A DNA stretch of 64,000 bases from Dicaeum eximium. Lineage: Eukaryota > Chordata > Aves > Passeriformes > Dicaeidae. Shown in pieces: positions 24,361-38,400 of the stretch (position 1 is its first letter; every line of letters starts with the position of its first letter). Under the pieces are notes generated by a model, which was given only the letters and a program-made list of their open reading frames with translations, searched no databases and had not been told where the DNA came from. The stretch covers positions 1,491,976-1,555,975 of the forward strand of contig VWZP01003839.1 in NCBI GenBank assembly GCA_013396995.1, written 5' to 3'. The translations under genes and the position numbers were made by a program.

Positions 24361-27300
24361 AGTAACACTCAAATTCTTTGTGTCTTTCCTGAGGTTTTCT
24401 CCAATACACTTAATGGAGTTTTCACAATGCAGCCAGATTGGCAGGTATAAGGAATTCTAGTAATTATGCCCCCTAAATTCCTTGTACTTCTTTCCAACTG
24501 AGTACCTCTAGGATCAAAGTAAAGATGATAACAACTGTGTGTAAATTACATTCTCTGGAATGACGTACAGAGAATCTGACCCGTAAAAGAAATCAAAGAA
24601 TAAGTGATTTTCCCAGTAAATCAGGGCCAAGACAGACTCTCAGTAGATGCTTACATGCAAACCCCTACATGTGCATGTTTACAGGTTATTTATTCAGTCA
24701 CAGGTGTAGATATTCATGTGGTTCCCCCAGCTTAATAAGTTATAATAGACCAGCCAAAAAGGATTGTTAATTTAGTCTAGATGCTAATCTGAACTTCAAC
24801 TGAACCTACTTGCTCAAGCAATCTACCCAGCAATCTCCAGGAAAAGAGACTTTTTCTCATGTAGAGCCAGCCTAACAAAAATACCAGCTAACCTCTGACT
24901 GAGATGCTTATGGAGAAGATGTGTTCCCTGTGGGCAATTTATGTGGGCACATGTGGAGGAGCAAGCAGACACCTAAACAGTGTCTTTTTATTAGGGGAGT
25001 TCCTTGCCCAATATCATGAATGAGTGTTTTAAGATCACTTAAAGAATCACTGGCAAAGGTATCAGTAGAAACAGGCTTAATATAAAAGCAACAGCACAAC
25101 AAAGTTCATTGGCAAAGTTCACTCCACTACTAGGAAAAGCAAACAAAAGTCCAGAGTCAGTCAAACCACACTGAAGTAAAATCAAAATGGGGCAGGGGCG
25201 GAAATGATAGAAATGGTAAGGATAAAAGGGAACAGGCCTGAAGGTCCAACAGCACTTAATGCTTAACCTGACCAGCAGCTTAACTTCACAGCATTTAACT
25301 TCACCTATAAGTTAAACAATTTAGCAAAGGATTCATATAGGATTTGCTATACCACAATGGTGACTTACTTACAGGCCTAATTTACAAATCTGAAGTACTT
25401 AAGAACCTAGGAGAGCAGCATTTGTCCCACATTTGCTATAACATATATACCCTTGCATAGGTATCTTTTAAAGTACCTGAGCCCCCAAAGTGATCCAGAG
25501 ACACCTCCCTGTCTGATGACAAATTGCACTGTGGAAGTACTGGGGTGGCTGAGGTCAAGAGCTGGTCCTTGAGCCCCAAACTTTCCTTTCCTGATGGTCG
25601 CAGTGCTCCTCCTTGAGCAGCATGTAAATTTAGGAAGGGTTTCTGGGGCTTGCCAGGTGTCATGCAGGAGATATGACCAAAGCCCCTGACAGACCATATT
25701 CACAGTCCCAAGGGTCTCCCAGAGGAACATTATCCCTTTGCTGTACAAATATTAAACTGAGCTCTTGCAGTGTAGGTTAGAGGCAAAGCTGCCATGGATG
25801 GCAGTAAGGCAGGGCAAGGCCAGAATCACCTACTGAACTTTGAGAACTGGTCACAGACAACATGACAGATGTCGCCTCTCCCCAGGGTTAAGGGTGGTGG
25901 AGTAATTTGTTGGTGCATTCTTGGAATGGTTTTGATGAATTTTGCAAAGACGTGTTTAAATAAAACATTAGATACATTTTTTCTTAAGGTTTGAGGAGGG
26001 GTTGTGATTGTTTTTACTCTCAGTCACACATCTAAGAATAATCCCTTACTCAGTCATCCTTGGCAGGAAGGGAAGCAATATACTGGCTTTAGAGGCTAAA
26101 GAACTACCTGTTTATTTTGAAATAAATGTTTCTCTGTGCTATTTCTGACAGAACATCAGCTTTCCTGTTCCACCCTTACCATTTACTGTAGGAGGGTCAT
26201 GCACTTTTGTCCTAGTTAACACAAGTCCTGCAACTGTGTAAGTTTGTGACATTTTATTTCATCTTTTTTTAGGTCAGACGAGTTGTATGTGACTGTTTAT
26301 GTAAATAAGCAGTTGACCAAATGCCACTTATCTTCATGTACAGGAGGCATGTGAGGCAATGGGAGTTGTTCAGCTGTTTGTCCAGCATTACTTGTGAAGT
26401 CATTATTGCATTTCTCCTGCCGTCCACACTTGGGGCCAAATGTTGCCTTGCTCCTGACTTGCAAAATGAAAGGAAACAGAGGACATTAGGGGCAGGGAAA
26501 TGAGTATTTGCTCATTCATCTGGCACAGATCCACAGGGCAGGCTTTCTGCTGTATCACGGTTATGCGCAAAGATGGGAATTGGGTCTGTTCCTGGCCCTG
26601 TCACGGGCTCTGGGGACCCATTTCCTGGAGGCCTGGAAACTCACAGGTTCACCTTTCTCTAGAGGAGGTAGCAAAGGTGCCATTCACTGCACGCTCCTGG
26701 TGAGCAATATTCCCATGAAACTAAGGCACCCAGTTCCCCTTTCTGGCACCACATGCTACCAGAGGCTTGCAGGCTTCACTGCTGTGTTTACAGCCTACCT
26801 CACTGTGCAGCTTCCACATCTGCCTGTATCCTCTCCTGAAGAGAACTTTGATTATCTCGTGAAACTATGGACAGAGCTTGTACAAAGGCTTATAGTTTAA
26901 AAGTACATGCTTGAACAAGTGGCAAACTGTCGGGGAAGGAGAAAGCCCTTGGTTAGATTAATTTGATGACTTGTAAGTTTTGCTGCCTTTACCTGATTGG
27001 TAACAGGAATAGTCTAAATGTTTTCTACCCTCCTCTTTCTCCTCTACCTTTTCCTGCCTGATGCTTTTTCTCGCTCTGCTCTAGCAACTCACTGCTAAAC
27101 TCAGTGGGCACACAGCAGTCAGTGAGCATTTCTCCAGCATGGCAGTGTGTCTGCCTCACTCCTGCCCTGCTGCTGTGTCTGCTTGCTGACACCTTAGCAT
27201 GTGAGCAAGAGTCATGTTCTCCTGTCTGCTAAGAGAGCAGTGGTAAGCTGTTCTGTGGGACTGCGTGCAAGTGAGAGGCCGTGCCCAATGTCATTTCTCA

Positions 27301-30300
27301 CCACACCAGAGTCAGAAGAGGAACACAACCTTCTTCTGTCAAAAAAAGCAAGAGCTCAAAAATTTTCCCTGCTTCTGCTTGGGATGAAATGAAAAGGTTT
27401 CCAGGTATCTTCCCTTCCTGGAATGAGGCAGAAGCCTGCTGGCTGGGGCACTAGCTAGGGAGGCAGGAGACACATGCACAAATCATCTGTGTACATGATT
27501 CAGTCCTGGGCTGGAGCTTGGCTTTCCCACATCTAAGGTGAATGCTCTAAACAGTGAATCTTCTACAGTGACTAAATTTTGGTTTGACCTTCTTGGATCC
27601 TTGGTGAATATTGGTACGATCAGAGATCCTTTGTTTTGCTGACTCCTAATAAATAATTTTCCTGATCGGTGTTTTGTGCTCTCTCTTGGTTTTGCACCAA
27701 TATGATTGCTCAACTGGATAGTTTCTTCCCATTACCAGCACTTATGTGGTTAGTTGCAGCATAAATATTTGTCAGACTCCACCCAAAGCATCAGATATTC
27801 AGGTAAAGCTCAGGTATTTGAGTTTTCCACCACAAATCTTTGCAGTAGGCTTTCATGCCAGTGCCTGCACAGCACCCAGTTCCTGACTGTGGCTTGGCAC
27901 ACTGAGGTTTGCTCTCATCCGGCACTAAAGGAACAGGGATCGTGGTCCTGCTGTCATCTACCACACCTTTTGTCATCTTTGTTCTTCAGCTGTCTTGACT
28001 AAAAGGCAGCAAGACATAGCCTCTTTCTCAAAAGCTGTGTACATAAAGCAGCAAGAAGTGTCAAACTTGAAAGTGTTTAGCTAATTGGGGATCACAGTTT
28101 TCTTTAAGAACTTTAACAAGTCTGTGCTCCAGCTGAATTTCAAGTTCATGTGGTACATCAATGGCTTTTCTAGAAAAAATTACCCATATCAGTTAGTGTC
28201 TGTATTAGCTTTAACTGAATTGTCTGAAATAGCCCTCCCATCATCTAAATTTAGACTTTAAAATACAACTAAAGAATGCATGCTAGCCTAATGAATAGCT
28301 AGCCAGTCTTTCACAGGATTCTGCCTCTGAAAATTAAATAGCATGTGAGCATTAATACTACATCTCAAAACCTCATTCAGCTGCAGCCCTGGTAAGAATA
28401 CATTGGTTTTGGCTATTTTGTTTCCCTGGTCTATTTGTCCCCAAGACCTTTTTAATGCTGTAAAATATGACAAGATATTTTATTGTGAAGTGATTTTTAG
28501 TTTTGGCTTAGGTAATGATAGCTGTATATCCTGAGAGGTGACAGTATTATGTAAAATGGAACATATACATTATTTGGCAAGGAAAAAAAATGGCCATCTT
28601 TCATCTCTCCCTTCACAACTCAAATTCTAATAGATGTCATGCATTTAAATTCCTTTATAGCAATACAGAATGAACTACAGAAAAGCAAGGCATATGTTAT
28701 ATATTGTAAGATTCCTTTGTTTCCCTGATGACTGGAAATATTCATGGAGTACTACAAAGAAGAGGTCTATATTGGAAGCAACATGACACTTGCCTCTGCA
28801 GAAATTCAACAGCTAAAACAAAAATGAAAGGGTATAGACCTACCAGCTGCTTAGATTCAGCAGTTCCACTACTCACATGCTGTTCAGTAAGTTTCCAAAG
28901 AAACATGGGCTGGGATTTCTGTGAAATTTATCTCGCTCAGATTATGAGGGAGGTTGGGAAAGAAGGATGAAAATCAGAATTGCCTGCCAAATAACTCCTT
29001 CTCCTCTTCCCTGCCCCATCCCAGCAACACGAGATATCAGTGGCAGAAGGTCATGCAGATAACTGCAACATTATCTCCTGTGCCTTGAGAACTTGGGTCC
29101 TCTCAGTGGGAGGGTGATAATAAAAAGTTGTCAAAATTCCATTCATGGAAAACTCCAACTAAATCATAAATCTAGAACCAGGGCAGTAAACTCCAGAACT
29201 TCATGGAGAAAATAAGTTCTGGAATTTTAAGTTTTTTCCAAAGTTAAATGCTTCTCCCTGGCTGAATTCCACGTGTTGGTTTTTGAGTTTGTTTTTTTTT
29301 CCCTTAAAAAAATCAACTTGTACAACAACAGCTTGTGCCTTGTTCCTACTAGCCTGAGAACCTTAAACTCTGAAACCCCTGGCCTGAGCTGGCTCTGCAA
29401 GTTTCAAGGCTCCCTGAAGTGCAGCTGTGAGTCTGAAATGCCTGAATGACACTTTTCTGTGGTGGGGTCTCCATGAGACCAGGTACTCTGGAGGCATGGC
29501 TTCCCCATCACCCTGCCTCAGGGACTAGCAAGAAACTTAACTAAATGGAATTTTGTCAACAGAACCTTCTCAAAACTGAACTACTACTACAAAAACTTCT
29601 TCGTTTTGAGTGTTCAGATTGGGAATTTCTGAGCAGATGTAGTTCAGATCTTTCAGTGACTTCAGTCGGTTGAGTGCAATTTGCATGGCCAGGACTTAGA
29701 TCTGTCTTTGGGTTCTTGATGTCCTCCTTAGGGTATTTTGCCTCTTTCATGTATTAAGTCCTACTTCACACATTCTACAAACTGTACCTATTCTCCAACT
29801 AAATGCATGCTGGTTTTCAATGGTAAAAAGACAGATAAAGGTATTTATCATCATAAAGCATAAGACTGGAGTTGCATACAAGTTCCTTACTGGGGTATAG
29901 AACTGCATATAGTTCCTTACTGGTGCTATTTGGTATTACCTGAGAAACTGAGGCTTGCAATAAGTGTGAGTGGGGGATAACATGTTATTTCAGTAAATGG
30001 TTGGGAGAGCTTAAAACCCATTAGTGTTTTTGATTTGGTGAAGTGTAGTTGTCACTGTCACTGGCAATTCCAGCTTTTACCAAACACATATCTGTTCCTT
30101 CTCCATTCACTCCCAGGATACATACCAAATGCTGCCCAACATTGTAGTGCTCCAGAGCACCACGTTTTAATGTGTCCTTCTGTAAATGCCAGTAAATACA
30201 ACAGTATTTGTGTTAATTTCTTTTCTCCCCCTAAATCAACAAGCAAGATATCACCATAATAGAAAAATTATACAGCACTTGGTCTGGGGCTCAGATGCTT

Positions 30301-30745
30301 TCTGTGATGGTAAATCAATTGAAATGCATCAATGCTGAAATTACAGCAGGAAACATCTCTATAAACTTTGTGTGTTACTGAAGCACATTCCTGTAAATTA
30401 GCCCCACTGGCAGTCATTGTACCAATTCCGTTTTAAATGTCAGATCAAAATGTTGCCCTTGATGGTGATATTTGGAAGGCAGGATCCTCTACAGCAGGCT
30501 TTTTAGACATATTCAGCAAATTGGTAGGCAATGGTTTCTAGATCCATATTAAAACAGAGGTGACTTTTCTTGTAAATAAGCATTCCTGTTTGAATGATGA
30601 CATGAAATGTAATGACTTAAATTAGTTGCCCCAGCCAGCTTTCATTAATAATCTACATATAACTTTTTGCCATATGAACTATGACTATACTTGTGTCATC
30701 TCCATAAACCACTTCAAAGTTTTCTTAAAAACCCTTTTCCTTCAG
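24361..30745. other. Long unique stretch, no gene recognised
   Basis: No exon, RNA gene or transposon is recognised. The longest frame, 26508-26900 (+, 130 codons), has no recognisable domain. Two imperfect copies of an approximately 30-base unit containing AGTTCCTTACTGG stand in tandem at about 29873-29932. Confidence 0.5.
29873..29932 (+). repeat. Two-copy imperfect tandem duplication, 30-base period
   Basis: AGTTCCTTACTGG occurs at 29881 and again at 29911, each preceded by GCATA. The spacing is 30 bases and the flanks differ at a few positions. It is a small local duplication. Confidence 0.75.
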
Positions 30746-30829
30746 AAGGATATTAGCCAGGTCCTGGAATGGCAGAAGGAGAAAACAAAAAGGTGTTCCA
30801 ACTCTGCCAGCCAAGAAGCAGCAACTTGA
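30746..30829 (+). CDS. Weak candidate terminal exon, product unknown
   Basis: A pyrimidine-rich tract, CCCTTTTCCTTCAG, ends just before 30746. The phase-0 frame then reads KDISQVLEWQKEKTKRC and on to a TGA at 30827-30829, 27 residues, strongly hydrophilic. The frame also continues upstream through the acceptor, so openness across the junction gives no extra support. An AATAAA lies at 31284-31289, about 455 bases beyond the stop. No protein family is recognised, and chance remains the leading explanation. Confidence 0.14.
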   Translation, partial: KDISQVLEWQKEKTKRCSNSASQEAAT

Positions 30830-32413
30830 GTACAACAGGCATCCAGTCTGGCATGGGCAAGTCCCAGGAGCAAGGGTGCAAGAAGAGGGGTGGTGTTGGC
30901 CATGTGGCACTATCCAGGAGAGCCAAGTAGGGAGACAGTGTCCTCCTCATTCCTTGGCAGATGGTGGGGTGCTCATGTGCTGACTCTGCACAAGGCATGA
31001 GCTCTTCAGCTCAGCGCAGGTCTCCATGAGGCTGCTCTGCCTGTGTCTGCCCTGCCAAGACAAAACCCCAGGAATGGTCACACTCTCCTCCTGCTTACTG
31101 CAGCTTTGCAGTCAGCCCTCTCCCTCTTCTTTCAACAAAAGGCTGTATTTACACATACCCACTCCCATCTGGCCTTCAGCAATTAATCTCTGTGGCTCAA
31201 ACTGCAACACATTGTGTGATAATTCGTTATGTTAATCCCATGTGTCAGCGATCCATTTAGAGATTGCCCTGCTTATCTTTTGGAATAAACCTGGGTTTTC
31301 CAGCCCTGAACACAAAGAAACAACCACATTCTCTGTCCTTCATATATACAAGGCTAAAATTTGAATGTTTCTGTGCCTATGGTACTGTGTTCTTACCTGC
31401 TGTCGAATTTCAGGGAAAAATAATTAGGGTAACCTAACTACAAATTCCAATCTGCAAGCTCCCTTCTTCTTTTAAATGCAAATTTCTAGGACAGAAGCAG
31501 TAAGGTGTTAAACATATTTATACCATTATTAGCCACTCTGTGAACAGCAGAGCTAATGAAGCTTGTTTTTGTCCTGACTGGACCCAGCTGCAGAAGCTAC
31601 TGAATCTTTCAGGAACACCTTTGAGACCATTTCTGCCTTGGGTGGTATTTAAGATCACCCAGCCAACAAAAATGTTGCTGAGGGAGCATGTGAATGACAG
31701 ACAGACAGAAGGGGAGGTAGTGAAATTAATAACACATCTCTTCTCATAGAAGGAAGTTGGAACCCCTCGCTAAATGCAGCAAATTCAGTCCTAATCCACC
31801 TTGTTTATAAAACCTGGATTCAGCTTCTCTTCCCGTTCCTTTCCCATTTAATGGGGTTACAGTGAGCGTGGGGGCAGTTTTTAAGATGGTGTGTTCTGGT
31901 TGTGGGCATCAAAGAGATTTAGGACAGATAAACCAGTACAGTGTGAAATAGGGCTGTGTTTTCCTGGCACTGATGGGAAGAGCTCGCTGCTGCTCTTGGC
32001 AGGTTTCCCACAGGCAACACCTCAGTCTCCTGCAGGTACAAAGAGCAGTGTGGTGCTGATCCACCTCGTGAGCACACGTTTAAAGAAGGGGGAGAGGGAA
32101 GAGGATCCTGAACATGTACTGAGAATGGTTTGTACTCGGTCCCTGCAGCCAGAGGCTCAAGATACAGATACAGCTGCAGATACAAAGCCTGAGAGGGAAG
32201 CAGCTTCAACAGCCCACAATTGCCTGAGTACCTCTGAGGATCTGGAGTGAAATGCCCACAGTGTCTCTCCCAGAGCTAAAACCAGCTCTCCTGAAGCCTG
32301 CAGCAAGCCATGGATGTCCTTCAGCTGAGTCACATCAGCTTTAGATCACAACTAACAATTGTTTTCTTTGGGTTCTCCATGTAGCTGAATGCCACCACTC
32401 TCGGGTCTGTGAT
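30830..32413. other. Unique non-coding sequence
   Basis: No gene or repeat family is recognised. The frame at 31891-32250 (+, 119 codons) and its minus-strand overlap at 31919-32209 look like composition effects. A perfect POU octamer sits at 31476-31483. Confidence 0.5.
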
Positions 32414-32457
32414 CAAACAAAAACAAAAACAAAAACAAAAACAAAACAAAAAAAAAG
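32414..32457 (+). repeat. (AAAAAC)n microsatellite
   Basis: AAAAAC is repeated about five times and then degrades into AAAACAAAAAAAAA. It is visible directly and probably length-variable. Confidence 0.92.
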
Positions 32458-35400
32458 CTAATCCAGTTTATTTTATTTCCCTTTTAAAATATTTTCCTCT
32501 CTCTGCTTTCAAATTTCAATTTTGCTACAATTCATTATAAAATAAATTGGGCGCATTTGAATGCTGAAATGATGGTTCAGTTTTCCTCCTTTTCTTTTCA
32601 ACTAGATTAGTTGGGCCACATTCTGACTGTAATGAAAAATATTTTCAAGTATCCCAAACTTGCTGTTTTTCTCCTTTTTAACAGAATGAAATATTTCTCT
32701 GGTATAGTATTAACCAAATACAGCTAGGCAATACAACAGCACATTTCATTTATTTCAGGTAGCCATTGGCATCAAGACACAGTTAAGGATTTCTGTGCAA
32801 CCACCTCTGTGTTTTTGTTTTTAAATTAAGCTTTGTTCCTTAGGGCTATTGCAGCATTGGTGTTCCTCAGACTGGAAAGAATTGAATGGAGGACTATGGA
32901 AACCCGAGAAATTGCAGGAGGAGCCGTGGGCTGAATAATATGTTCCAAATATGCTCTGTAATATCATAAGAGTAGCAGCTTTTTAACTCAGAATGAGGAC
33001 TGGATTTGCCAAAAGCACTAAGCTTGGGCCCAAAAGCTGAAGTCCAGACACAATTAAAATATCAAGGCTCCAAGCTTTCCTGCAATCAGCCTGCAACTTC
33101 AACCCTTGCTACTTTTAGCTTAATGTCAAGCTTCCCTACCAAGTGTTTACATGTCACTCTGCTAATCAGGCTAACACAGAGGCTGCAAATCAAAGAGCTG
33201 CATCCCTGCTATCAGTGTCTAGCACAATAAATCCAGTCTGTCCACTTCAAATGGCTCTAGGTCTGCTTCCCCAGCCTCCTCCTCATCTCCTCCTCAGGGC
33301 TTCTCAATCTCAATGCAAAAGCAATAACAGCCTATTCCTTAAGGCATGTTTCCTTAGCCTATCCTCCCTCCAGCCAAAGCACTGCTTCTCTGCTTTGTTT
33401 TAAAACAAGCAATAACCTAGTGAACAGAAGGGCTCATTAATCTGGGGAGAGGCTGGATGCCCAACAGGGACACAGAGCAGGCTGGGTGGCTCCCTGGTCA
33501 GCCTCATGGAGGCCTCAAAGACCAAGAGTCCACTGCCCTAAGCAGGGGTCCCTTTGTGCCAGGGGTTCAGCTGGAAACCTTGCTGGCTGAGAGGGCTCAT
33601 CTGCCTACAACAGCAGATGGGGAAAGGACTTGAGACAGAAGCTTGCTCAGGGCCACTGAAGCATGAGGTGCAAGCAGGTTTTGTGAAACGCCGTTCTCCC
33701 TTGGAACTTTTCAGCCTTAAACTGAGGCAGCTGATGAAGCTGAAGAGGAAAGCAAAAGGGACAGATAGCACTCGCCTGTGCTTCTCTGAGCATGCCTAAA
33801 TGCTCTGGTAAGCACAGCTTTGAATCTAGTCCTGACTAGAGCTCTTCCACCGTCTGGGGTAGCACTAAGGCTGGCACTGGTGCCAACGTCAGGCTGGGCA
33901 CTCCTCAGGCTGCTTCAGAGGCAAACAGCAGGGACAGGGCTCAACCTGCTGCCACCTGGATTCAGGGCACCCACACCTCCCAAGCCTGGTGCCTGTGCCC
34001 TCAATGACTATGGTGGTGTGCACCTTGCTGGGAGAGTGATACTGACTGCTGCCAAGGAACAGCAACGCCCAGAGGGTGAAGGCAAACCATCAGCACCATA
34101 CTCACATCTCTGTCTGACCCACCAGGCAAGGATGGACAAAAAGATTGGTTGGATAGGTTCAATAGTCAGTAATGAAGACCTGTGCTTGTTAATGAGCTGA
34201 AAAGAGGGTTTTCTCCCATTTTTAGCAAGAAACAAAAGTCAGCAAGATATTTCAATACAGGTTGTAAAAAGACCAGTACATGCGTGGTGTGGGTTTCTTG
34301 GTGTCCAGCCTCTGTAAACACTGCTGACAGTGCATCATCTGATATATGAAGAAAGCCAACATCAGATGTTTTTTGGCATTCTGAATGCTATCTAGACTTT
34401 TCTGGCTTTCATGCATGAGAAATTGAAGGTTTGGATCGCAACTTCAAGAGGTTGGCAGAGAGCCATAAACCTACACAGACCAGTAGACAGGAATGAAGTC
34501 ATAACTTGTAATGATGCTGAGTATTGCAAGATCTTCCAATCAACAGGCAAAAGAGCACACTGGAAGGAAGAGATGGTACAGGAATGAACCCTGAGATGGA
34601 AACACAAACAAAAGCCAGATTTCTAAGAGCACAATAATGTTTGTCTGCTGAGGACTCAGTCCTGACTGACCATTCTTGTTTGTTTTTTCATGACTTAATT
34701 GCTTTTATAGAGCAGATTTCAGAGAAGTCTGACACTTCTTCTTTGGGAAAGCAGGAAGATTTATGCTGAGATTATTGCAGGCAGCAGTTATGATTTCATT
34801 ATACAATACTAAGATTGTAATTTTGTGTGCTTACACAGAATGTTTAATGAGCGCATTAAGCTAGATGCATTTTATTTCAGTTTGTATAGCAGCCTAAATG
34901 GCAAAACTGTATGATACACTTGTTTATTTGGCATTAAAGCTCGGATTCAGTGCTTAAGCATCTTGCTGAATTGGGGGACCGTGGTGTGATTTAATGGTTC
35001 AAATAAGAGCCTTGTTAGTGATCAAAACTCAGGGATCTGTAAACTCAGAAGATTTTCTGACTGGTGGGAAATAACATTCTACCAGCATGGTAACCTTTCA
35101 GACTTTTCCAATACAAAAGATGGTAATTTTATTGAGGCTATAGATACTCTCACATTTTTCATGTTTGGTCAGTTTACATACTGATAATGGGAAGGTTATA
35201 GAGTGAATTGTACAATTTTTAGGGTGGAATTTACTGTCACAAACACAAAGTGCTTCAGAAGATTTAGATTTCTCCTAATTTTTATTTCCTTTCATATTAT
35301 TTGAAGATAGATTCCTCCCCATTTAAAACCGACTTGCTGCAAAAAATAGATGTTGAAACTGGGTTATTTAATTCCAAAGCTTACTAAATATCTGAGCTGA

Positions 35401-38400
35401 TGGGGCTTTGCAAATAGTAGGACTGTATTGCTCTGGTTACTAATAACACAGCTACTATTTGGGCTGAGCAAAAGACAGCTGTTTAAGAACACAGAAGAGA
35501 TTCAGCTTTTGATAGCTTATTTTCATAACTCGCTAGTATAAAATGTGATGTGTTGCACTTCATAATGTTGACTTTGTATCTAAAATAGATCCTTGGATCA
35601 GGATAACCTGTTTTAAGGAAATGAATTAATTTAGTATTGTGGGGAAAAGCATATAACAGGCAAAGCAGATTCTTGCTGTGCACTGGCTGTGTGTTTGAAC
35701 TCCAGGGTTACTGCAATCCCTCAGCTGAAGGCTCAACTCTCTTCCCTTCCCCCTAGCTATGCAGTGGTAAAGGACAGTACTGACTGCAATAAATTAAAAT
35801 TTAAAAGCCTGGACAAGGGATCCCTCTACCCTTTCTTGTTCAGACTGGCTGCCCTGAAGGGTCAGTAGAAAATTCAGCATCTGAGGATTACAGAAATTTA
35901 ACTATGCAATGCAAAGAACTATTTGAATGTGACGACTCCAGCAGGATCAAAATGATTTAACAGAAAAAAAAAAAAAAAGAGTTCTAACAAAAGACAAGGT
36001 TTCTTTTTTCCCTTGTGTCAATTATATTATGAACATCTATGGATGACTGGTTCTCCCTGGACTGCTTCTCCTCAAGACTGTGTGGAGGTGTCTCTTTTAG
36101 CTCCCAGGCCCTCAGTTTAGCTAAGACTTAACTGTCCTTTCAGCTGCTTCAGAAAGGTTGCTTCCTTATTTAAATAACAATGCTGCTGTTATTTAAATAT
36201 CTTGCCTGTGTATTTTTCCCTTACCTTTAGGCTGATTTCGCCATCACTGAAAATCTTGCTGTGACTACTGCTCGGGATGCACCCGTAAGATGCACTTACC
36301 CACTTACCAGGGGCTTTGTGGTTTGATTTAAAAGCTAGGTACTAGTTATTTAGGCTGTGAGACACTTCCAGACCTGTAAAACCACACCTGATAGCTCTCC
36401 CGAGGCTACTCATTGTTCATGTCCAGCCTGTGCTCACCCCATAGGACATCTCTGTCTACAAAGGGCTGTTGTCAGCAGAGTTGCTCCTGCCTTGCTGTGA
36501 GCTATGATAGCTCCATCCAGACCTATTTTTTTTGGTGACCTGAAACTTGGGGGAATGGTTATCTATTGCCCTCAACAACAGTAAGGGTGCTGGGAGAATA
36601 TTCAAGAATTCCAAAGCATTCTTCCCTATTGAACCCTGTTCTGCCTGGGGAGGAAAGAGAGGTGCAACCCGTTCTGCAGGACATTCCTACTCTGCTGTCA
36701 GGAGATGCCTGCCAGCTTTTCCCCTGAGGACAAGATCAGGATAGAATGATTTGAATGACATTACTGATATGATAATGACTTTCCTTACTTCCCTGACACC
36801 CCCTTTTCCATTTTGTGTGAAGATTCCTGTTCAGCCCTTCTGACTCTACCTAGCAACCTATTTCCCAGAGCAAATTGTCAAATTCAAGGCTGGTTACAAC
36901 ACAAAGGACTTCCAGCCTACCTGTCTCCACTCCTTCACTTGCCCCTGGCCCCTCAGCTGGGCAGTTCAGGAAATGGAGGCTTCACATATGCAGATGGTAG
37001 ACACTACCCAAGGGCATGCATGTAATTCAATTTAGGAGGATGTCAGGATGGCATCTGTGCCCAGAGATCAGCTTCCCAAGCTGCTCCTAAGCCTGGACCA
37101 TGACAGCAATATGGGGTTTCTTCTGTGATTCCAACTATGACTTATGGCTTCTCAGTGGTTCCAGCTCCCTAAGCTCCTATTATATTATGCAGCATATACA
37201 GTTCATAACTTAATGTAATGAAGCTACTGGGTAACTATTTATTTTTGTAATTAGCTTTTATACTTCCTCACAAGCTTTTAATTACTGAATTATCCACATA
37301 GTTCTTTATTTCAATTTGTTTTGACCTTTCAGTTAGTGGAAAAATAAAAGAAAGGTGAAATCTGTGTTATGCCACTATATTCTGGCATTCACAGCTAGAG
37401 AAGAGGCTGGGCAGCAATGAGCAGGGACACATGGGCTGTGCTAGAAAAATATGGCAGGACAAGAGCACTGGTTCCCATGAAGAAAATGGAGTATTTTAGC
37501 TTCTCAGAGGAAAAGGTTTTGACATTCCTCCTGCTCACCCAGTGATATATATCTCTTAGCCCTAGATACACTTTTTGTTCTCATTTTTTTCCTCAGAAAG
37601 TAGAGGATTGTCACTGAAGTTTTTGCTATCCCTGCCAACACAGGCAGCTCTAGCTGTGCTCCAACTGTGAATACATAACATATAAGCAGGGCCCTGTGCA
37701 AACCTGCCATACTAGTCAGAGCTGTGGGGCAAGGGACCGCAGAAAAAATAAGCCCCTGAGACATGGAGAGCAGGGAGAGGGTGCTGATGTTATACAACAA
37801 CCATCCCCAGCTGTTTGGGGAACTAATAGTTGGCTTACCCTTGAGGATAACCAATGTGCCAGGTCCAGCAATGTCTGTGCCAAGCAGATGTTTGGGATTC
37901 CACAAAGAATATTTGATCCACGTCCAGCCAACCCAGAGGGCTCTGCATCCACTTGGAGTATTTGCACTGCGAGGTGCCAGATTAATGATTAGAGAGATTA
38001 ACCACTACAGGTGCAGCCTGGGTTGTGCCAATGAAATCTCCACTTGGCTCTGCCAGCAGACCTGAACATGAGTCCAAAGGGCCAAAAGGGTGAAGCAAAT
38101 CCAGAGGTCCACGTTTAAGGGTCGAGCTGCTGGCTGCTCTGTCGGTTGTTCAGCACTTGGCTTTTCTGCTGAGAATAGCCCCGAGGTAACACTCAGTGCA
38201 GGCTGGATGACTGACCTTGGGATCTGTCCTAAACCAGGCTGGTTATGCCAGTTTTACTTTCATTGTGTCTTGATGCAGGGGGCCAGAAAGGCCCAGGGGA
38301 GGACATCAGCAGCAACAAGAGGAGAGCTTGGATTTTTGTGCAGGTCCAGGATGTATAGTTAGTCAGAGTACTCAGGGAGGTGAGGATCCTTTGCTGGCTG

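Noticed and set aside
26508..26900. 130-codon plus-strand frame
   Set aside because: It has no recognisable domain, no upstream promoter or splice context, and overlaps another plus-strand frame in a different phase.
31476..31483. Perfect POU octamer ATGCAAAT as an enhancer call
   Set aside because: A single exact 8-mer is expected about twice in a window this size over both strands, so it is not evidence on its own.
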